From NCBI RefSeq assembly GCF_014384885.1, contig NZ_JACRST010000003.1, positions 62,001-126,000 of the forward strand: a DNA stretch of 64,000 nucleotides, read 5' to 3'. How positions within the stretch are numbered: position 1 is the stretch's first letter; every line of letters starts with the position of its first letter. The DNA comes from Ligaoa zhengdingensis (GTDB taxonomy: Bacteria > Bacillota > Clostridia > Oscillospirales > Ruminococcaceae). Shown in pieces: positions 29,975 through 39,116 of the stretch. The position numbers and the translations under genes were made by a program. Below the pieces are notes generated by a model, which was not told where the DNA came from, searched no databases, and was given only the letters and a program-made list of their open reading frames with translations.

Positions 29975-30740
29975 CAGAATCGCATATACCTCCAAGCTAA
30001 AAGATATGAGCCCTGCCATCAAGGCGGGGCTCGCCGTATCTACCCTGTTGGGGGTGCTGGTCGCCAGCCAAAATGTCTTTTCAGTTGCGGTGTTCGCGCT
30101 GATGACGGCGCTCTGCACCGCCGGTTCCGGATTGCCGCTGAGGCAATACCGGAAGATGTGCGCCATCCCATTTTGGTTCTTGCTGGCGGGTGCGGCGGTG
30201 GTCGCGGTGGGCTTTTCCGAGGCTCCGGCGGGCCTGTGGCACGTGCGGATATTCGGGGTCTACCTCGTCGTCACACTGGACAGCCTTCGCCGGGCGTTGG
30301 AGTTGTTCCTGCGGTCGATGGCGGGGGTATCCTGCCTGTATTTCCTGTGTGTGACCACACCGGTCAACGATCTGCTCGGATTGCTCAACCGGATGCACGC
30401 CCCAAAGCTGCTCACCGAACTGATGATGATGATCTATCGCTTTATCTTTTTACTGGCGGGGCTCGCCGGGCAGATGGCCGTGGCGCAGAAGGCGCGCCTG
30501 GGCAACGCGGGATATCGGGCGTCGCTGCGCTCGGTCTCGATGCTGGCTTCCTCCGTGTTCGTCTGCGCCTTTCAGAAGTCGGCCGCGATTTACGACGCGA
30601 TGGAGTCCCGCGGGTACGACGGAAATTTTGACTTTACCGGCGAATTGAGCCGGTCAACGGGGCGGCAGCGGCTGATTTTCGCAGCTTATGAAGTGCTGCT
30701 GATCGGAGCGGTTGTCGCTGTGAAATGGATTGCGGGGTAA
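29961..30740 (+). CDS. cbiQ: Cobalt ECF transporter transmembrane subunit CbiQ
   Basis: A 259-residue membrane coupling subunit (T component). It has 4-5 spans and the coupling-helix motifs with Ala-Arg-Gly pattern: SMLASSVFVCAFQKSAAIYDAMESRGYDG. ATG 29961 lies within the end of cbiN, with GAAGGA upstream. It couples ATP hydrolysis by CbiO to CbiM. Confidence 0.93.
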   Translation: MTTVDRIAYTSKLKDMSPAIKAGLAVSTLLGVLVASQNVFSVAVFALMTALCTAGSGLPLRQYRKMCAIPFWFLLAGAAVVAVGFSEAPAGLWHVRIFGVYLVVTLDSLRRALELFLRSMAGVSCLYFLCVTTPVNDLLGLLNRMHAPKLLTELMMMIYRFIFLLAGLAGQMAVAQKARLGNAGYRASLRSVSMLASSVFVCAFQKSAAIYDAMESRGYDGNFDFTGELSRSTGRQRLIFAAYEVLLIGAVVAVKWIAG

Positions 30741-30742
30741 CG

Positions 30743-31576
30743 ATGGAGACAATGATAACAATAGAAAAGCTGCGCTACACCTATCCCGACGGGACTGAGG
30801 TGCTGCGCGGCGTCGATCTCAAAATCGGCCGTGGGGAACGGGTGGCGGTGCTCGGGCCGAATGGATCGGGGAAGAGCACCCTGTTCCTCTGCCTCAACGG
30901 GGTACATAGAGCGACCGAGGGTCGCATCCTGCTGGAAGGCAGGCCGATGGCCTACGACAAAAAGGGGATGCTCGACGTGCGCCGGAAGGTCGGCGTGGTA
31001 TTTCAGGACCCGGAAACCCAACTGTTCTGTGTGGACGTCTATCAGGAGGTGGCGTTCGGGCCGCACAACCTGGGTTATGGGAAACAGCAGGTTCACGACA
31101 GTGTGATGAAGAGCCTGGATGCGATGGATGTGACCGAGCTGAAGGACAGGCCGCCGCACTTTCTCAGCGGCGGGCAGAAAAAGCGGGTCACAGTGGCGTC
31201 GGTGCTGTCGATGAGCCCCCAGGTGTTGCTGTTCGACGAGCCGACCGCTGCGCTCGATCCGATCCATGCGCGCCAACTGATGGAGGAGATCGACCGCCTG
31301 AACGCCGAGGGGATCACCATCCTGATGGCTACCCACGATGTCGATCAGGCCTACGCGTGGGCCGACCGGGCGGTAGTGCTCGACAGCGGTGTGGTGCGGG
31401 CCTCGGGCACGCCCGATGAAGTGTTCTGCGACGTGAAGTTGCTCGAACAGACCGGCCTGCAAACGCCGTTTGTGCTGCGGACCTACCGCGCCCTGCTCCG
31501 GAGCGGCCGGATCAGGGGGGCGGATTCTCCGCCCCACACTGCGGAGGAGCTGGAAGCGCTGATCGAGGAAGTATAA
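30743..31576 (+). CDS. cbiO: Cobalt ECF transporter ATP-binding subunit CbiO
   Basis: A 277-residue ECF ATPase. Walker A GPNGSGKST (~residue 40), Q-loop VFQDPETQLF, signature FLSGGQKKR, Walker B VLLFDEPTAALDP and H-loop ATHD. I take ATG 30743, five bases after GGGG; ATG 30725 would overlap cbiQ by 16 bases and ATG 30752 is also possible. It completes the CbiMNQO cobalt importer. Confidence 0.95.
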   Translation: METMITIEKLRYTYPDGTEVLRGVDLKIGRGERVAVLGPNGSGKSTLFLCLNGVHRATEGRILLEGRPMAYDKKGMLDVRRKVGVVFQDPETQLFCVDVYQEVAFGPHNLGYGKQQVHDSVMKSLDAMDVTELKDRPPHFLSGGQKKRVTVASVLSMSPQVLLFDEPTAALDPIHARQLMEEIDRLNAEGITILMATHDVDQAYAWADRAVVLDSGVVRASGTPDEVFCDVKLLEQTGLQTPFVLRTYRALLRSGRIRGADSPPHTAEELEALIEEV

Positions 31577-31590
31577 CAGGGGGGACTGGA

Positions 31591-32730
31591 TTGGAACAAT
31601 ACACCTATGTGGACCAAAAGCGGCTGCGGATGGGATATACCACCGGTTCCTGCGCGGCGGCGGCGGCCAAGGCCGCCGCACTGACGCTGCTCTCCGGGTG
31701 CGAGGTCCCCACGGTCAATCTGATGACCCCCAAGGGTTATTCCCTCTCATTGGAGGTGCGCTGTCTTGAGCGCAGCGGGGATTGCGTCCGGTGCGCCATT
31801 CAAAAGGACAGCGGCGACGATCCGGATATCACCGACGGAATTTTGGTCTTCGCGGCTGTCCGGCGTGCCGGGGCGGGAATCGCCATCGAAGGCGGCGAGG
31901 GGGTGGGGCGGGTGACCCGCCCGGGCCTGGAGTGCCCGGTGGGGGCGCCCGCGATCAATTCCACCCCGCGCCGTATGATCGAGCAGGCGGTGCGCGAGGT
32001 CTGCGAGGAGTGCGGCTATCCGGGCGGGCTGTCGGTTACAATCTCCATCCCCGGCGGGGAAGCGCTCGCGGCCAAGACCTACAACCCCCGGCTGGGCATT
32101 GTGGGCGGGCTGTCGATCCTGGGGACCAGCGGCATCGTCGAGCCGATGAGCGAGCGGGGCCTGGTGGACTCCATCAAGGTGGAGATGAACGTCCTGCAGG
32201 CCGCGGGCGTGGCCAACCTGGTGGTGACGCCCGGCAACTACGGGGAGGTCTATGCCAGGACGCAGCTGGGGCTCACGCTGACAGAGGCGGTCAAGTGCAG
32301 CAATTTTATCGGCGATGTGCTTGACTATGCGGTACAGGGGAGATTTAAAAGCCTGTTGCTGATCGGGCACCTCGGCAAGCTGGTCAAGCTCGCAGGCGGA
32401 GTGTTCAACACCCATTCGCGCTACGCCGATTGCCGGATGGAGATTTTGGCGGCACACAGCGCGCTCGCGGGCGCCGATGGGGCGGAGATCAAAAGAATGA
32501 TGGACTGCATCACCACAGACGAAGCGTGGGGGATTGTGGAATCTTCCGGACTGCGGGAACCGGTGATACAAAGCCTTCTAAAAAAGATCGACTTTCATCT
32601 CAGAGCGCGCACCCACAATGAGCTTGAGGTCGGCGCGGTGGTGTTTTCCAATCGATGGGGCACGCTGGGGATGACACCCGGCGCACAAAAATTGATTCAC
32701 AAATTCAAACAAGCGGAGGAACAGGGATGA
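31591..32730 (+). CDS. cbiD: Cobalt-precorrin-5B (C1)-methyltransferase CbiD
   Basis: A 379-residue enzyme that methylates C1 of the corrin precursor in the anaerobic route, using SAM. The N-terminal MGYTTGSCAAAAAKAA motif and the central NPRLGIVGGLSILGTSGIVEPMS and GNYGEVYARTQLG are characteristic. It begins with TTG 31591 shortly after GGGGGG. CbiD marks the anaerobic, early-cobalt-insertion pathway. Overlaps cbiL by four bases. Confidence 0.95.
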   Translation: MEQYTYVDQKRLRMGYTTGSCAAAAAKAAALTLLSGCEVPTVNLMTPKGYSLSLEVRCLERSGDCVRCAIQKDSGDDPDITDGILVFAAVRRAGAGIAIEGGEGVGRVTRPGLECPVGAPAINSTPRRMIEQAVREVCEECGYPGGLSVTISIPGGEALAAKTYNPRLGIVGGLSILGTSGIVEPMSERGLVDSIKVEMNVLQAAGVANLVVTPGNYGEVYARTQLGLTLTEAVKCSNFIGDVLDYAVQGRFKSLLLIGHLGKLVKLAGGVFNTHSRYADCRMEILAAHSALAGADGAEIKRMMDCITTDEAWGIVESSGLREPVIQSLLKKIDFHLRARTHNELEVGAVVFSNRWGTLGMTPGAQKLIHKFKQAEEQG

Positions 32731-33431
32731 GTGGAACATTGTATGGCGTCGGGGTGGGGCCCGGCGACCCGGAGCTGATGACGATGCAGGCGGCGCGCAT
32801 CATCCGGAAATGCGCCGTGGTGGCGGTCCCCAAAACCGGCGACGGCGACGGGGCGGCCCTGCGCATCGCCAAGGGCGCGGTACCCGAGCTCGAACGGAAG
32901 GAGCTGTTGCAGCTTTACATCCCGATGACGCGCGACCGCGTGGCGCTGGCCGGCTATTACGATCGGGCGGCCGAACAGATCGCGGAACGTCTGCGCCGCG
33001 GCGAGGATGTGGCATTTTTGACGCTGGGCGACTCCACCATTTATTCCACCTACGCCTACCTGCACCGCCGCATCGAACGTATGGGGCTGCCTGCCCAGTA
33101 TGTGGCGGGCGTCCCCTCCTTTTGCGCGGCGGCGGCCCGGCTCAATCAATCCCTCGTTGAGGGGGCGCAGCCGCTGCACATCCTGCCCGCCTCCTACCGG
33201 GGTGCGGATGAAGGGCTCGATCTTGCGGGCACCAAGGTTCTGATGAAAGCGGGAAAATCCTTTGAGAGGGTCAAACACCTCCTAGGCAGCAGGGCGATGC
33301 TCGGGCGCGCCCGCATGGTACAGAAGTGCGGAATGGACGGGGAGCGCGTCTATCACAACCTGGAGGACGCGGAAGACGGATCGAGTTACTTTTCGATCAT
33401 CGTCGTACAGGATGAGGAGGAAGCGGAATGA
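32727..33431 (+). CDS. cbiL: Cobalt-precorrin-2 C20-methyltransferase CbiL
   Basis: A 234-residue SAM-dependent methyltransferase of the tetrapyrrole family. GVGVGPGDPELMTMQAARII is at the N-terminus, LTLGDSTIYSTYAYLHRRI and GVPSFCAAAARLNQSLVEG are in the middle. It adds the C20 methyl to cobalt-factor II/precorrin-2. ATG 32727 has GGAGGA six bases upstream and overlaps the cbiD stop (ATGA); cbiF starts in the same way at its end. Confidence 0.95.
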   Translation: MSGTLYGVGVGPGDPELMTMQAARIIRKCAVVAVPKTGDGDGAALRIAKGAVPELERKELLQLYIPMTRDRVALAGYYDRAAEQIAERLRRGEDVAFLTLGDSTIYSTYAYLHRRIERMGLPAQYVAGVPSFCAAAARLNQSLVEGAQPLHILPASYRGADEGLDLAGTKVLMKAGKSFERVKHLLGSRAMLGRARMVQKCGMDGERVYHNLEDAEDGSSYFSIIVVQDEEEAE

Positions 33432-34219
33432 TTCATTTTGTCGGTGCGGGCAGCGGGGCGCCCGATCTGATTACAGTGCGCGGGCAGCGCCTGCTGCGCG
33501 AGGCGGATGTGGTGATCTATGCGGGCTCGCTGGTGAACCCCGAGCTGCTGCGGGAGGCCAAACCCAGCTGCACCATCTACGACAGCGCCCGCATGACCCT
33601 GGAGCAGGTGATTGCTGCGATGCAGGAGGCGGAAGCGTGCGGCAAGACCACAGTGCGGCTGCATACCGGCGATCCCTCGATCTACGGCGCGATCCGCGAG
33701 CAGATGGACGAGCTGGAACGGTTGGGTGTCGATTTCGACGTGACGCCGGGGGTTAGCTCGTTCTGCGGCGCGGCGGCTTCCCTCAAGGCGGAATATACCC
33801 TGCCAGATGTCACACAGACGGTAATTATCACCCGTATGGCGGGCCGCACGCCGGTGCCGGAGCGCGAGGAGCTCTCCCGTTTGGCGGCACACGGCGCCAC
33901 GATGGCTCTTTTTCTCTCGGCCGGGATGCTGCCACAGCTGCGGGAGCGCCTGCTGGCGGGCGGGGCTTACACCGAGAGCACCCCTGCGGCGATCGTCTAT
34001 AAGGCCACATGGCCGGAGGAGCGGCAGGTCGTCGGCACGGTGGGGGAGCTGCCTGAGATGGCCCGGAGGAATGGAATCGATAAGACCGCACTGATTTTGG
34101 TGGGGGATTTTTTGGGCAACAGCTACGAACGCAGCAAATTATACGATCCGGCGTTTACCACAGGATATCGCAGGGCGGAACAACAACCGACCCCACAAGG
34201 AGGAACCGACCATGTTTGA
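33428..34219 (+). CDS. cbiF: Cobalt-precorrin-4 C11-methyltransferase CbiF
   Basis: A 263-residue SAM-dependent methyltransferase: MIHFVGAGSGAPDLITVRGQRLL, YAGSLVNPELL, HTGDPSIYGAIREQMDELERL and GVSSFCGAAASLKAEYTLP match CbiF/CobM. It methylates C11 before ring contraction products go to CbiG. It is coupled by ATGA to cbiL and its end overlaps the UPF0340 gene by eight bases. Confidence 0.95.
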   Translation: MIHFVGAGSGAPDLITVRGQRLLREADVVIYAGSLVNPELLREAKPSCTIYDSARMTLEQVIAAMQEAEACGKTTVRLHTGDPSIYGAIREQMDELERLGVDFDVTPGVSSFCGAAASLKAEYTLPDVTQTVIITRMAGRTPVPEREELSRLAAHGATMALFLSAGMLPQLRERLLAGGAYTESTPAAIVYKATWPEERQVVGTVGELPEMARRNGIDKTALILVGDFLGNSYERSKLYDPAFTTGYRRAEQQPTPQGGTDHV

Positions 34220-34763
34220 TCAGATTCGAGAACAGGCCGCGGCGGCAGTGCGGGAGCTGTTCGAGGCCGCCAAGCTCGAGGAACGCGAAGTTTTGGTGGT
34301 GGGTTGTTCCTCCAGCGAGGTCGGCGGCCACAAGATCGGTACCGATTCCAGCCCCGATGTTGCGGCTGCGATCCTCTCCGGAATTTACCCGGTCTGCCGG
34401 GAGCGGGGCGTCTTTCTGGCAGCACAGTGCTGCGAGCACCTCAACCGCGCGATTATTTTGGAGCGCGAGGCTGCACAGCTTTATGGGTGGGAGCCGGTGA
34501 ACGTGGTGCCCCAGCCCAAGGCGGGCGGTTCATTTGCCACCGCAGTTTATGCCGCATTGGAGCATCCGGTCGCGGTGGAGGAGATACGCGCCCATGCCGG
34601 ACTGGATATCGGCGGCACCTTGATCGGGATGCATCTGAGGCGGGTGGCGGTGCCGGTGCGGCTGTCCACCGCAAAGATTGGCGAGGCGAACCTTCTGGCG
34701 GCGCGCACGCGGCCAAAATTCATCGGCGGCATCCGCGCGCATTATGACGAGTCGCTGCTCTAA
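34212..34763 (+). CDS. UPF0340 (YwlG, TIGR01440) family protein inside the cobalamin operon
   Basis: A 183-residue protein of the YwlG/DUF436 family, function unknown. Visible features: LVVGCSSSEVGGHKIGTDSS at ~28-47, FLAAQCCEHLNRAIILE at ~69-85, VVPQPKAGGSFATAVYAAL, and a C-terminal LLAARTRPKFIGGIRAHYDESLL. Conserved Cys and His residues (CSSSE, CCEHLNR) could bind metal. AAGGAGG lies nine bases before ATG 34212, and the start overlaps cbiF, so it is a true operon member. It is usually encoded away from B12 genes, which makes this position notable. Confidence 0.88.
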   Translation: MFDQIREQAAAAVRELFEAAKLEEREVLVVGCSSSEVGGHKIGTDSSPDVAAAILSGIYPVCRERGVFLAAQCCEHLNRAIILEREAAQLYGWEPVNVVPQPKAGGSFATAVYAALEHPVAVEEIRAHAGLDIGGTLIGMHLRRVAVPVRLSTAKIGEANLLAARTRPKFIGGIRAHYDESLL

Positions 34764-34792
34764 GATTACGAAGTGGAAAGGGGTGCACGGCG

Positions 34793-35827
34793 ATGCGCCT
34801 GTGGTTGATTTCTTTTACTCAAAACGGCGCGGCGCTGTGCGCGCACCTGCAAAACGGGCTTACAGCCCTCGGCCATCGGTGTGCTGGATATGCTGTCGCC
34901 CGCCATGCATCTGCCGCCGGGCTGCTCCCGTTAGAGACCAGCGCGCAGGAGTGGGCAGGGAGGGTGTTCTCCCAGGCGGACGCGCTGATCTTTGTCGGCG
35001 CGGCGGGCATTGCGGTGCGCTCCATCGCGCCGTGGCTGCGCGATAAGTTTACCGATCCGGCGGTGGTGGTGGTTGACGACCAGGGCTATTTTTCCATTTC
35101 TCTGCTCTCCGGACATGTCGGGGGCGCCAACGCCCTCGCAGTGGAGGTCGCCGGCCTCATCGGGGCCCAGCCTGTCATCTCGACGGCAACCGATGGCGCC
35201 GGGCTGTTTGCGGTGGACCGTTGGGCGGCTCGGAATGGGCTGTATCTCTCCGACCGCGTTGCGGCCAAACGGGTGTCCGCAGCGCTGTTGGATGATGAGC
35301 CAGTCGGATTTGTATCCGATTTTCCAATTCAAGGGGAGCTGCCATACGGGTTTTGTGCGGATACCGCTGTGCGGGTCGGCGTCTGCGTCTCTCTCGATGA
35401 AACCCGTCGGCCGTTCGATTGCACCTTGTCGATCGTTCCACGCGTCCTCGCGCTGGGGGTCGGTTGCCGGAGGGGTATCGCGCCAGAAACTCTGGAGGAG
35501 CGTCTGCAAGCGGCATTGGAAAGCTACAGCATCTCCTTCCGTGGGATCGCCGAGGTGTGTACCATCGATCTCAAGCGGGAGGAGCACGGGCTGCTGGAAT
35601 TTTGCCGGCGGCATCGGCTGCCGCTGCGCGTCTTTTCGGCGCGCGAGCTGGCACAGGCGGAAGGAAGGTTCACTCCTTCCGCGTTTGTCAGCTCGATCAC
35701 CGGGGTGGACAATGTCTGCGAGCGTGCGGCCGTGTTGGGGTCGGGCGGAAAATTGGTGGTAACAAAACAGAGCGGAGATGGCGTCACTTTGGCGCTGGCC
35801 GTTCGGGATTGGAGCGTCACATTTTGA
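34793..35827 (+). CDS. cbiG: Cobalt-precorrin-5A hydrolase CbiG
   Basis: A 344-residue enzyme that opens the delta-lactone of cobalt-precorrin-5A and releases acetaldehyde. The N-terminal half has GAAGIAVRSIAPWLRDKFTDPAVVVVDDQGYFSISLLSGHVGGANALA; the C-terminal half has LGVGCRRGIAPETLEERL and AELAQAEGRFTPSAFVSSITGVDNVCERAA. AAAGGGG lies ten bases before the ATG. Its stop overlaps the hemA start. Confidence 0.94.
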   Translation: MRLWLISFTQNGAALCAHLQNGLTALGHRCAGYAVARHASAAGLLPLETSAQEWAGRVFSQADALIFVGAAGIAVRSIAPWLRDKFTDPAVVVVDDQGYFSISLLSGHVGGANALAVEVAGLIGAQPVISTATDGAGLFAVDRWAARNGLYLSDRVAAKRVSAALLDDEPVGFVSDFPIQGELPYGFCADTAVRVGVCVSLDETRRPFDCTLSIVPRVLALGVGCRRGIAPETLEERLQAALESYSISFRGIAEVCTIDLKREEHGLLEFCRRHRLPLRVFSARELAQAEGRFTPSAFVSSITGVDNVCERAAVLGSGGKLVVTKQSGDGVTLALAVRDWSVTF

Positions 35828-37056
35828 TGAATTTTTGTATGGCCGGCATCGATCACAGCCGGGCCACAGTGGAATATCGGGAACTGTTTTCCTTCACCAA
35901 AACGGCTGCGGCGGAAGCGATGCGGCGGGTCAGGGCGGAATTCGGCGCGGAGGGCTGCGCGATTATCGCAACCTGCAACCGCACCGAGCTGTGGATCGAT
36001 TGGGGGGAGAAGCCCGCCCGCGATCCCTATGAAATTTTATGTGCGCTCAAGGGGGTCATCCCCGAAGATTACCGGGAGCTCTGTATTCAGCGGAATGGGG
36101 AGCAGGCGCTGGATCACCTTTTGGAGCTCGCCTGCGGCATGAAAAGCCGCGTATTCGGCGAGGACCAGATCATCACCCAAGTGGGCGCTGCGCTGGATGA
36201 GGCGCGCGCCTGCGGGTGTGCCGACGCGGTGCTGGAGCGTCTGTTCCGCACGGCGGTTACAGCGGCGAAACGTGTGAAGACCACCGTTCGTCTCGCTCCG
36301 GTCGGCAGTTCGGTGGCGCTCCGCGTGGTCGAGTTGCTGCGCGAACTGCGGGCTGGACTGGCTGGGTTGCGGTGCCTAGTGATCGGCAACGGTGAGATGG
36401 GGCGGCTGACCGCCGGCGTATTGGTTGAGCAGGGGTGCGATGTCAAGATGACCTTGCGCCGGTACAAGACCGGCGAGGTTGTGATTCCGCCGGGCTGCCG
36501 CGCGATCCCCTACGAGGAGCGGCTGGATGAGATTGCCCGCGCGGATGTGGTGGTCAGCGCCACTGCAAGCCCGCACCATACCTTGCGCTATGAGGAGATT
36601 TTCCCTCGCTTGGATGGCTCCCCCAAGCTGTTTTTTGACCTTGCGGTGCCGCGCGACATCTCTTCGCGCCTGAGCGGTGCGCCGGGGGTCTCGCTCTATG
36701 ACATCGACAGTCTGGGTGCGGGATGTGCGGACGAGGCACAGGATGCAGCCATGGCGGCGGCTCGCGGGATTTTGGGGGAATACCGGCGAGAATTTGAGGA
36801 TTGGTACTATTTTCGCAGCCTGGTGCCGCTTGTCAACGAGATCAGCACGTTGGCGGCGATTGAAATCACCGGCCGTATTCACAAAACCATCGAACGGCTA
36901 GATGTCGACAACCGCGAGCAGGAGCAGCTGCGCGAAGCGGTGGAGCACGCGTCCGTCCGGGTGGTGGGGAAACTCCTGTACGGGCTGCGCGACAACCTCG
37001 AGCGCGACCGGTGGGAGGAATGCGTCAAAAGTATGGAAAAGGCGGTAAAACCATGA
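35827..37056 (+). CDS. hemA: Glutamyl-tRNA reductase
   Basis: A 409-residue enzyme that reduces glutamyl-tRNA to glutamate-1-semialdehyde, the first step of tetrapyrrole synthesis. Catalytic C50 is in ATCNRTELW; the NADPH domain has CLVIGNGEMGRLTAGVL at ~175-190; a helical dimerisation tail follows. GlnEDQI in SRVFGEDQIITQ is family-typical. ATG 35827 shares bases with the cbiG stop; a much longer in-frame extension upstream lies inside cbiG and is not real. Its place here puts haem-type precursor supply under the cobalamin riboswitch. Confidence 0.95.
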   Translation: MNFCMAGIDHSRATVEYRELFSFTKTAAAEAMRRVRAEFGAEGCAIIATCNRTELWIDWGEKPARDPYEILCALKGVIPEDYRELCIQRNGEQALDHLLELACGMKSRVFGEDQIITQVGAALDEARACGCADAVLERLFRTAVTAAKRVKTTVRLAPVGSSVALRVVELLRELRAGLAGLRCLVIGNGEMGRLTAGVLVEQGCDVKMTLRRYKTGEVVIPPGCRAIPYEERLDEIARADVVVSATASPHHTLRYEEIFPRLDGSPKLFFDLAVPRDISSRLSGAPGVSLYDIDSLGAGCADEAQDAAMAAARGILGEYRREFEDWYYFRSLVPLVNEISTLAAIEITGRIHKTIERLDVDNREQEQLREAVEHASVRVVGKLLYGLRDNLERDRWEECVKSMEKAVKP

Positions 37057-37781
37057 AATGTTATGTTGTGGGGCTGGGACCGGGGGCGTTCAGTCAGATG
37101 ACCCCCCGCGCGATGCAGGCGATTGAAGAGAGCGATGTACTGGCGGGTTATACCGTCTATGTGGATTTGATTAAGGATCATTTCCCGGGAAAAGAAGTCC
37201 TATCCACGCCGATGAAGCGGGAAGTGGAGCGCTGCAAGCTCGCTGTGGAGCGGGCGGCGGCGGGCAGCACCGTCGCCATGGTGTGCAGCGGGGATGCGGG
37301 CGTATACGGCATGGCCGGCCTGATCTACGAGGTCGCGCAGGATTATCCTCCCATCGAGATTGAGGTGATTCCCGGCATCACGGCCGCATCTGCGGGCGCT
37401 GCGGTGCTGGGCGCACCGCTCATCCACGACTTCGCGGTGATCTCCCTGTCCGATCTGCTCACCCCCTGGCAGCGCATCGAACAGAGGCTCGCTCTGGCGG
37501 CGGAGGGAGATTTTGTGATCTGCCTCTACAACCCCGCCAGCAAGAAGCGCAGCGATTACCTGCAAAAGGCGTGCGATATCGTGCTGCGCCACCGCAGCGC
37601 GGAGACCGTTTGCGGTCTGGTGCGCAACATCGGCCGCGCAGGTGAGGAGAGTAGCGTGCTCTCTTTGGCGGATCTGCGGGAGACACAGGTGGATATGTTC
37701 ACCACCGTGTACATCGGGAATTCACAGACATGTAACCTGCGGGGCAAGATGGTCACCCCGCGCGGCTATCGAATTGATTGA
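37053..37781 (+). CDS. cbiH: Precorrin-3B/cobalt-factor III C17-methyltransferase CbiH
   Basis: A 242-residue SAM-dependent methyltransferase: MKCYVVGLGPGAFSQMTPRAMQAI, SGDAGVYGMAGLIYEVAQ, GITAASAGAAVLGAPLIHDFAVISLSDLLTPW and LYNPASKKRSDYLQ are CbiH/CobJ hallmarks. It methylates C17 and contracts the ring. The start overlaps the hemA stop (ATGA). In some organisms CbiH is fused to a further domain; here it is the plain form. Confidence 0.94.
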   Translation: MKCYVVGLGPGAFSQMTPRAMQAIEESDVLAGYTVYVDLIKDHFPGKEVLSTPMKREVERCKLAVERAAAGSTVAMVCSGDAGVYGMAGLIYEVAQDYPPIEIEVIPGITAASAGAAVLGAPLIHDFAVISLSDLLTPWQRIEQRLALAAEGDFVICLYNPASKKRSDYLQKACDIVLRHRSAETVCGLVRNIGRAGEESSVLSLADLRETQVDMFTTVYIGNSQTCNLRGKMVTPRGYRID

Positions 37782-37827
37782 ATGAAGAGATAATTCCCTT
37801 TACAACGACGGGGTGAGGAGGATAGTG

Positions 37828-39075
37828 ATGCCGCGATTTTTGGTATTTGCTGGGACAACTGAGGGCCGCGAGACTCTCGAGCTGCTGTCGCGCTGTGGCT
37901 GTGAGACCGTCGCCTGCGTGGCGACCGAATATGGCGGCGAGGTGTTGCCCGAGCTGCCGGGCCTTGCGGTGCACACCGGGAGGATGGGCCGCGGGGAGAT
38001 GGAGAAGATGATGGCATGCGGCCGCTTCGACGGCGTGCTCGACGCGACCCATCCCTATGCGGTGGAAGCGACAGAGAACATCCGCGCCGCCTGCGATGGT
38101 GCGGCGGTGCCCTATCTGCGAATTTTGCGAACCGACGCCGGTCTGCCGCGCTGTGTCCAGGTGACAAATACCGCAGAAGCGGCGCGCTATCTTGCAAGTA
38201 CAGTGGGAAAAGTGTTGCTTACCACAGGGTGTAAAGATTTAAACCTTTACACATCGATTCCGGACTATCGGGAGCGGCTTTGCCCGCGGGTGCTGCCTGC
38301 AGCGGAATCGCTGGAGCGCTGCCTTCAGCTGGGATACCGGCCGCAAAATATCGTTTGTATGCAGGGCCCGTTCAGCGAGGAGATGAATCTTGCAATCCTG
38401 CGGTCGCTGGGCGCCACCTGCCTTGTCACCAAAAATTCCGGTGAGGCGGGAGGCTTTTGGGAAAAATGCGAGGCTGCACGCAAGGCCGGAGCGGAATTGG
38501 TGGTGATCGGGCGGCCGAGCGAAAGCGGCGGCGTGACGATGGATGAACTGCCCCGTCTGTTGCGGGAGCGCTGGGACCTCGAAGTTCCTGCAAAGAAAAA
38601 AGAATCCCCTTCGGAGGCATATTTCCCGATGTTTGTGCGGCTTGCGGGAAGGGATGTCGCAGTGGTGGGGGCGGGAGAGATCGCTGCCCGCCGCATCAAC
38701 ACCCTGTTGGAATTCGGCTGTCGCATCCATGTGATCGCACCGGAGGCATCTTTGTCTGTACAAAACCTGTCGGAAAGTGGTAAAATAGACTTAACTGTTC
38801 GGGAATATCACGCGGGCGATTGTGCAGGCTGCGCATTGGCGGTGGCTGCAACCGACTGCCGCGAGGTCAACCACCGGGTTTATGAGGAGTGCACAGCGGC
38901 CGGGATTCCGGTGAGCGTGGCGGATTGCCGCGCGGAATGCAGCTTCTATTTCCCGGGGGTGGTGCGTTCAGGCCCGGCGGTCATCGGCGTGACCGCGAGC
39001 GGAACCGACCATCACCTGGCAAGCGCCATCACCCGCAAAATCAAAGCGTTCCTGAGCAGCATCGTTGAAAAATAG
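37828..39075 (+). CDS. Fusion of CbiJ reductase and SirC-type precorrin-2 dehydrogenase
   Basis: A 415-residue bifunctional protein. Residues ~1-250 are cobalt-precorrin-6A reductase CbiJ (FAGTTEGRETLELL, LDATHPYAVEATENI, LLTTGCKDLNLY, GPFSEEMNLAIL). After a Lys/Glu-rich linker (~251-263), residues ~264-415 match the N-terminal domain of CysG/SirC/Met8p (FPMFVRLAGRDVAVVGAGEIAARRINTLLEFG; CREVNHRVYEEC; FPGVVRSGPAVIGVTASG). The second part oxidises precorrin-2 with NAD and in related proteins also inserts metal, so it may supply the chelatase step otherwise missing. ATG 37828 follows GAGGAG. Confidence 0.92.
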   Translation: MPRFLVFAGTTEGRETLELLSRCGCETVACVATEYGGEVLPELPGLAVHTGRMGRGEMEKMMACGRFDGVLDATHPYAVEATENIRAACDGAAVPYLRILRTDAGLPRCVQVTNTAEAARYLASTVGKVLLTTGCKDLNLYTSIPDYRERLCPRVLPAAESLERCLQLGYRPQNIVCMQGPFSEEMNLAILRSLGATCLVTKNSGEAGGFWEKCEAARKAGAELVVIGRPSESGGVTMDELPRLLRERWDLEVPAKKKESPSEAYFPMFVRLAGRDVAVVGAGEIAARRINTLLEFGCRIHVIAPEASLSVQNLSESGKIDLTVREYHAGDCAGCALAVAATDCREVNHRVYEECTAAGIPVSVADCRAECSFYFPGVVRSGPAVIGVTASGTDHHLASAITRKIKAFLSSIVEK

Positions 39076-39116
39076 AAAGAGGAAAAATAACCGAGGAAAG
39101 AAGGGGAAAATCACAG

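Noticed and set aside
35419..35826. N-terminal extension of hemA by 136 codons
   Set aside because: The extension lies inside cbiG in another frame; the real start at 35827 overlaps the cbiG stop and places C50 as in other glutamyl-tRNA reductases.
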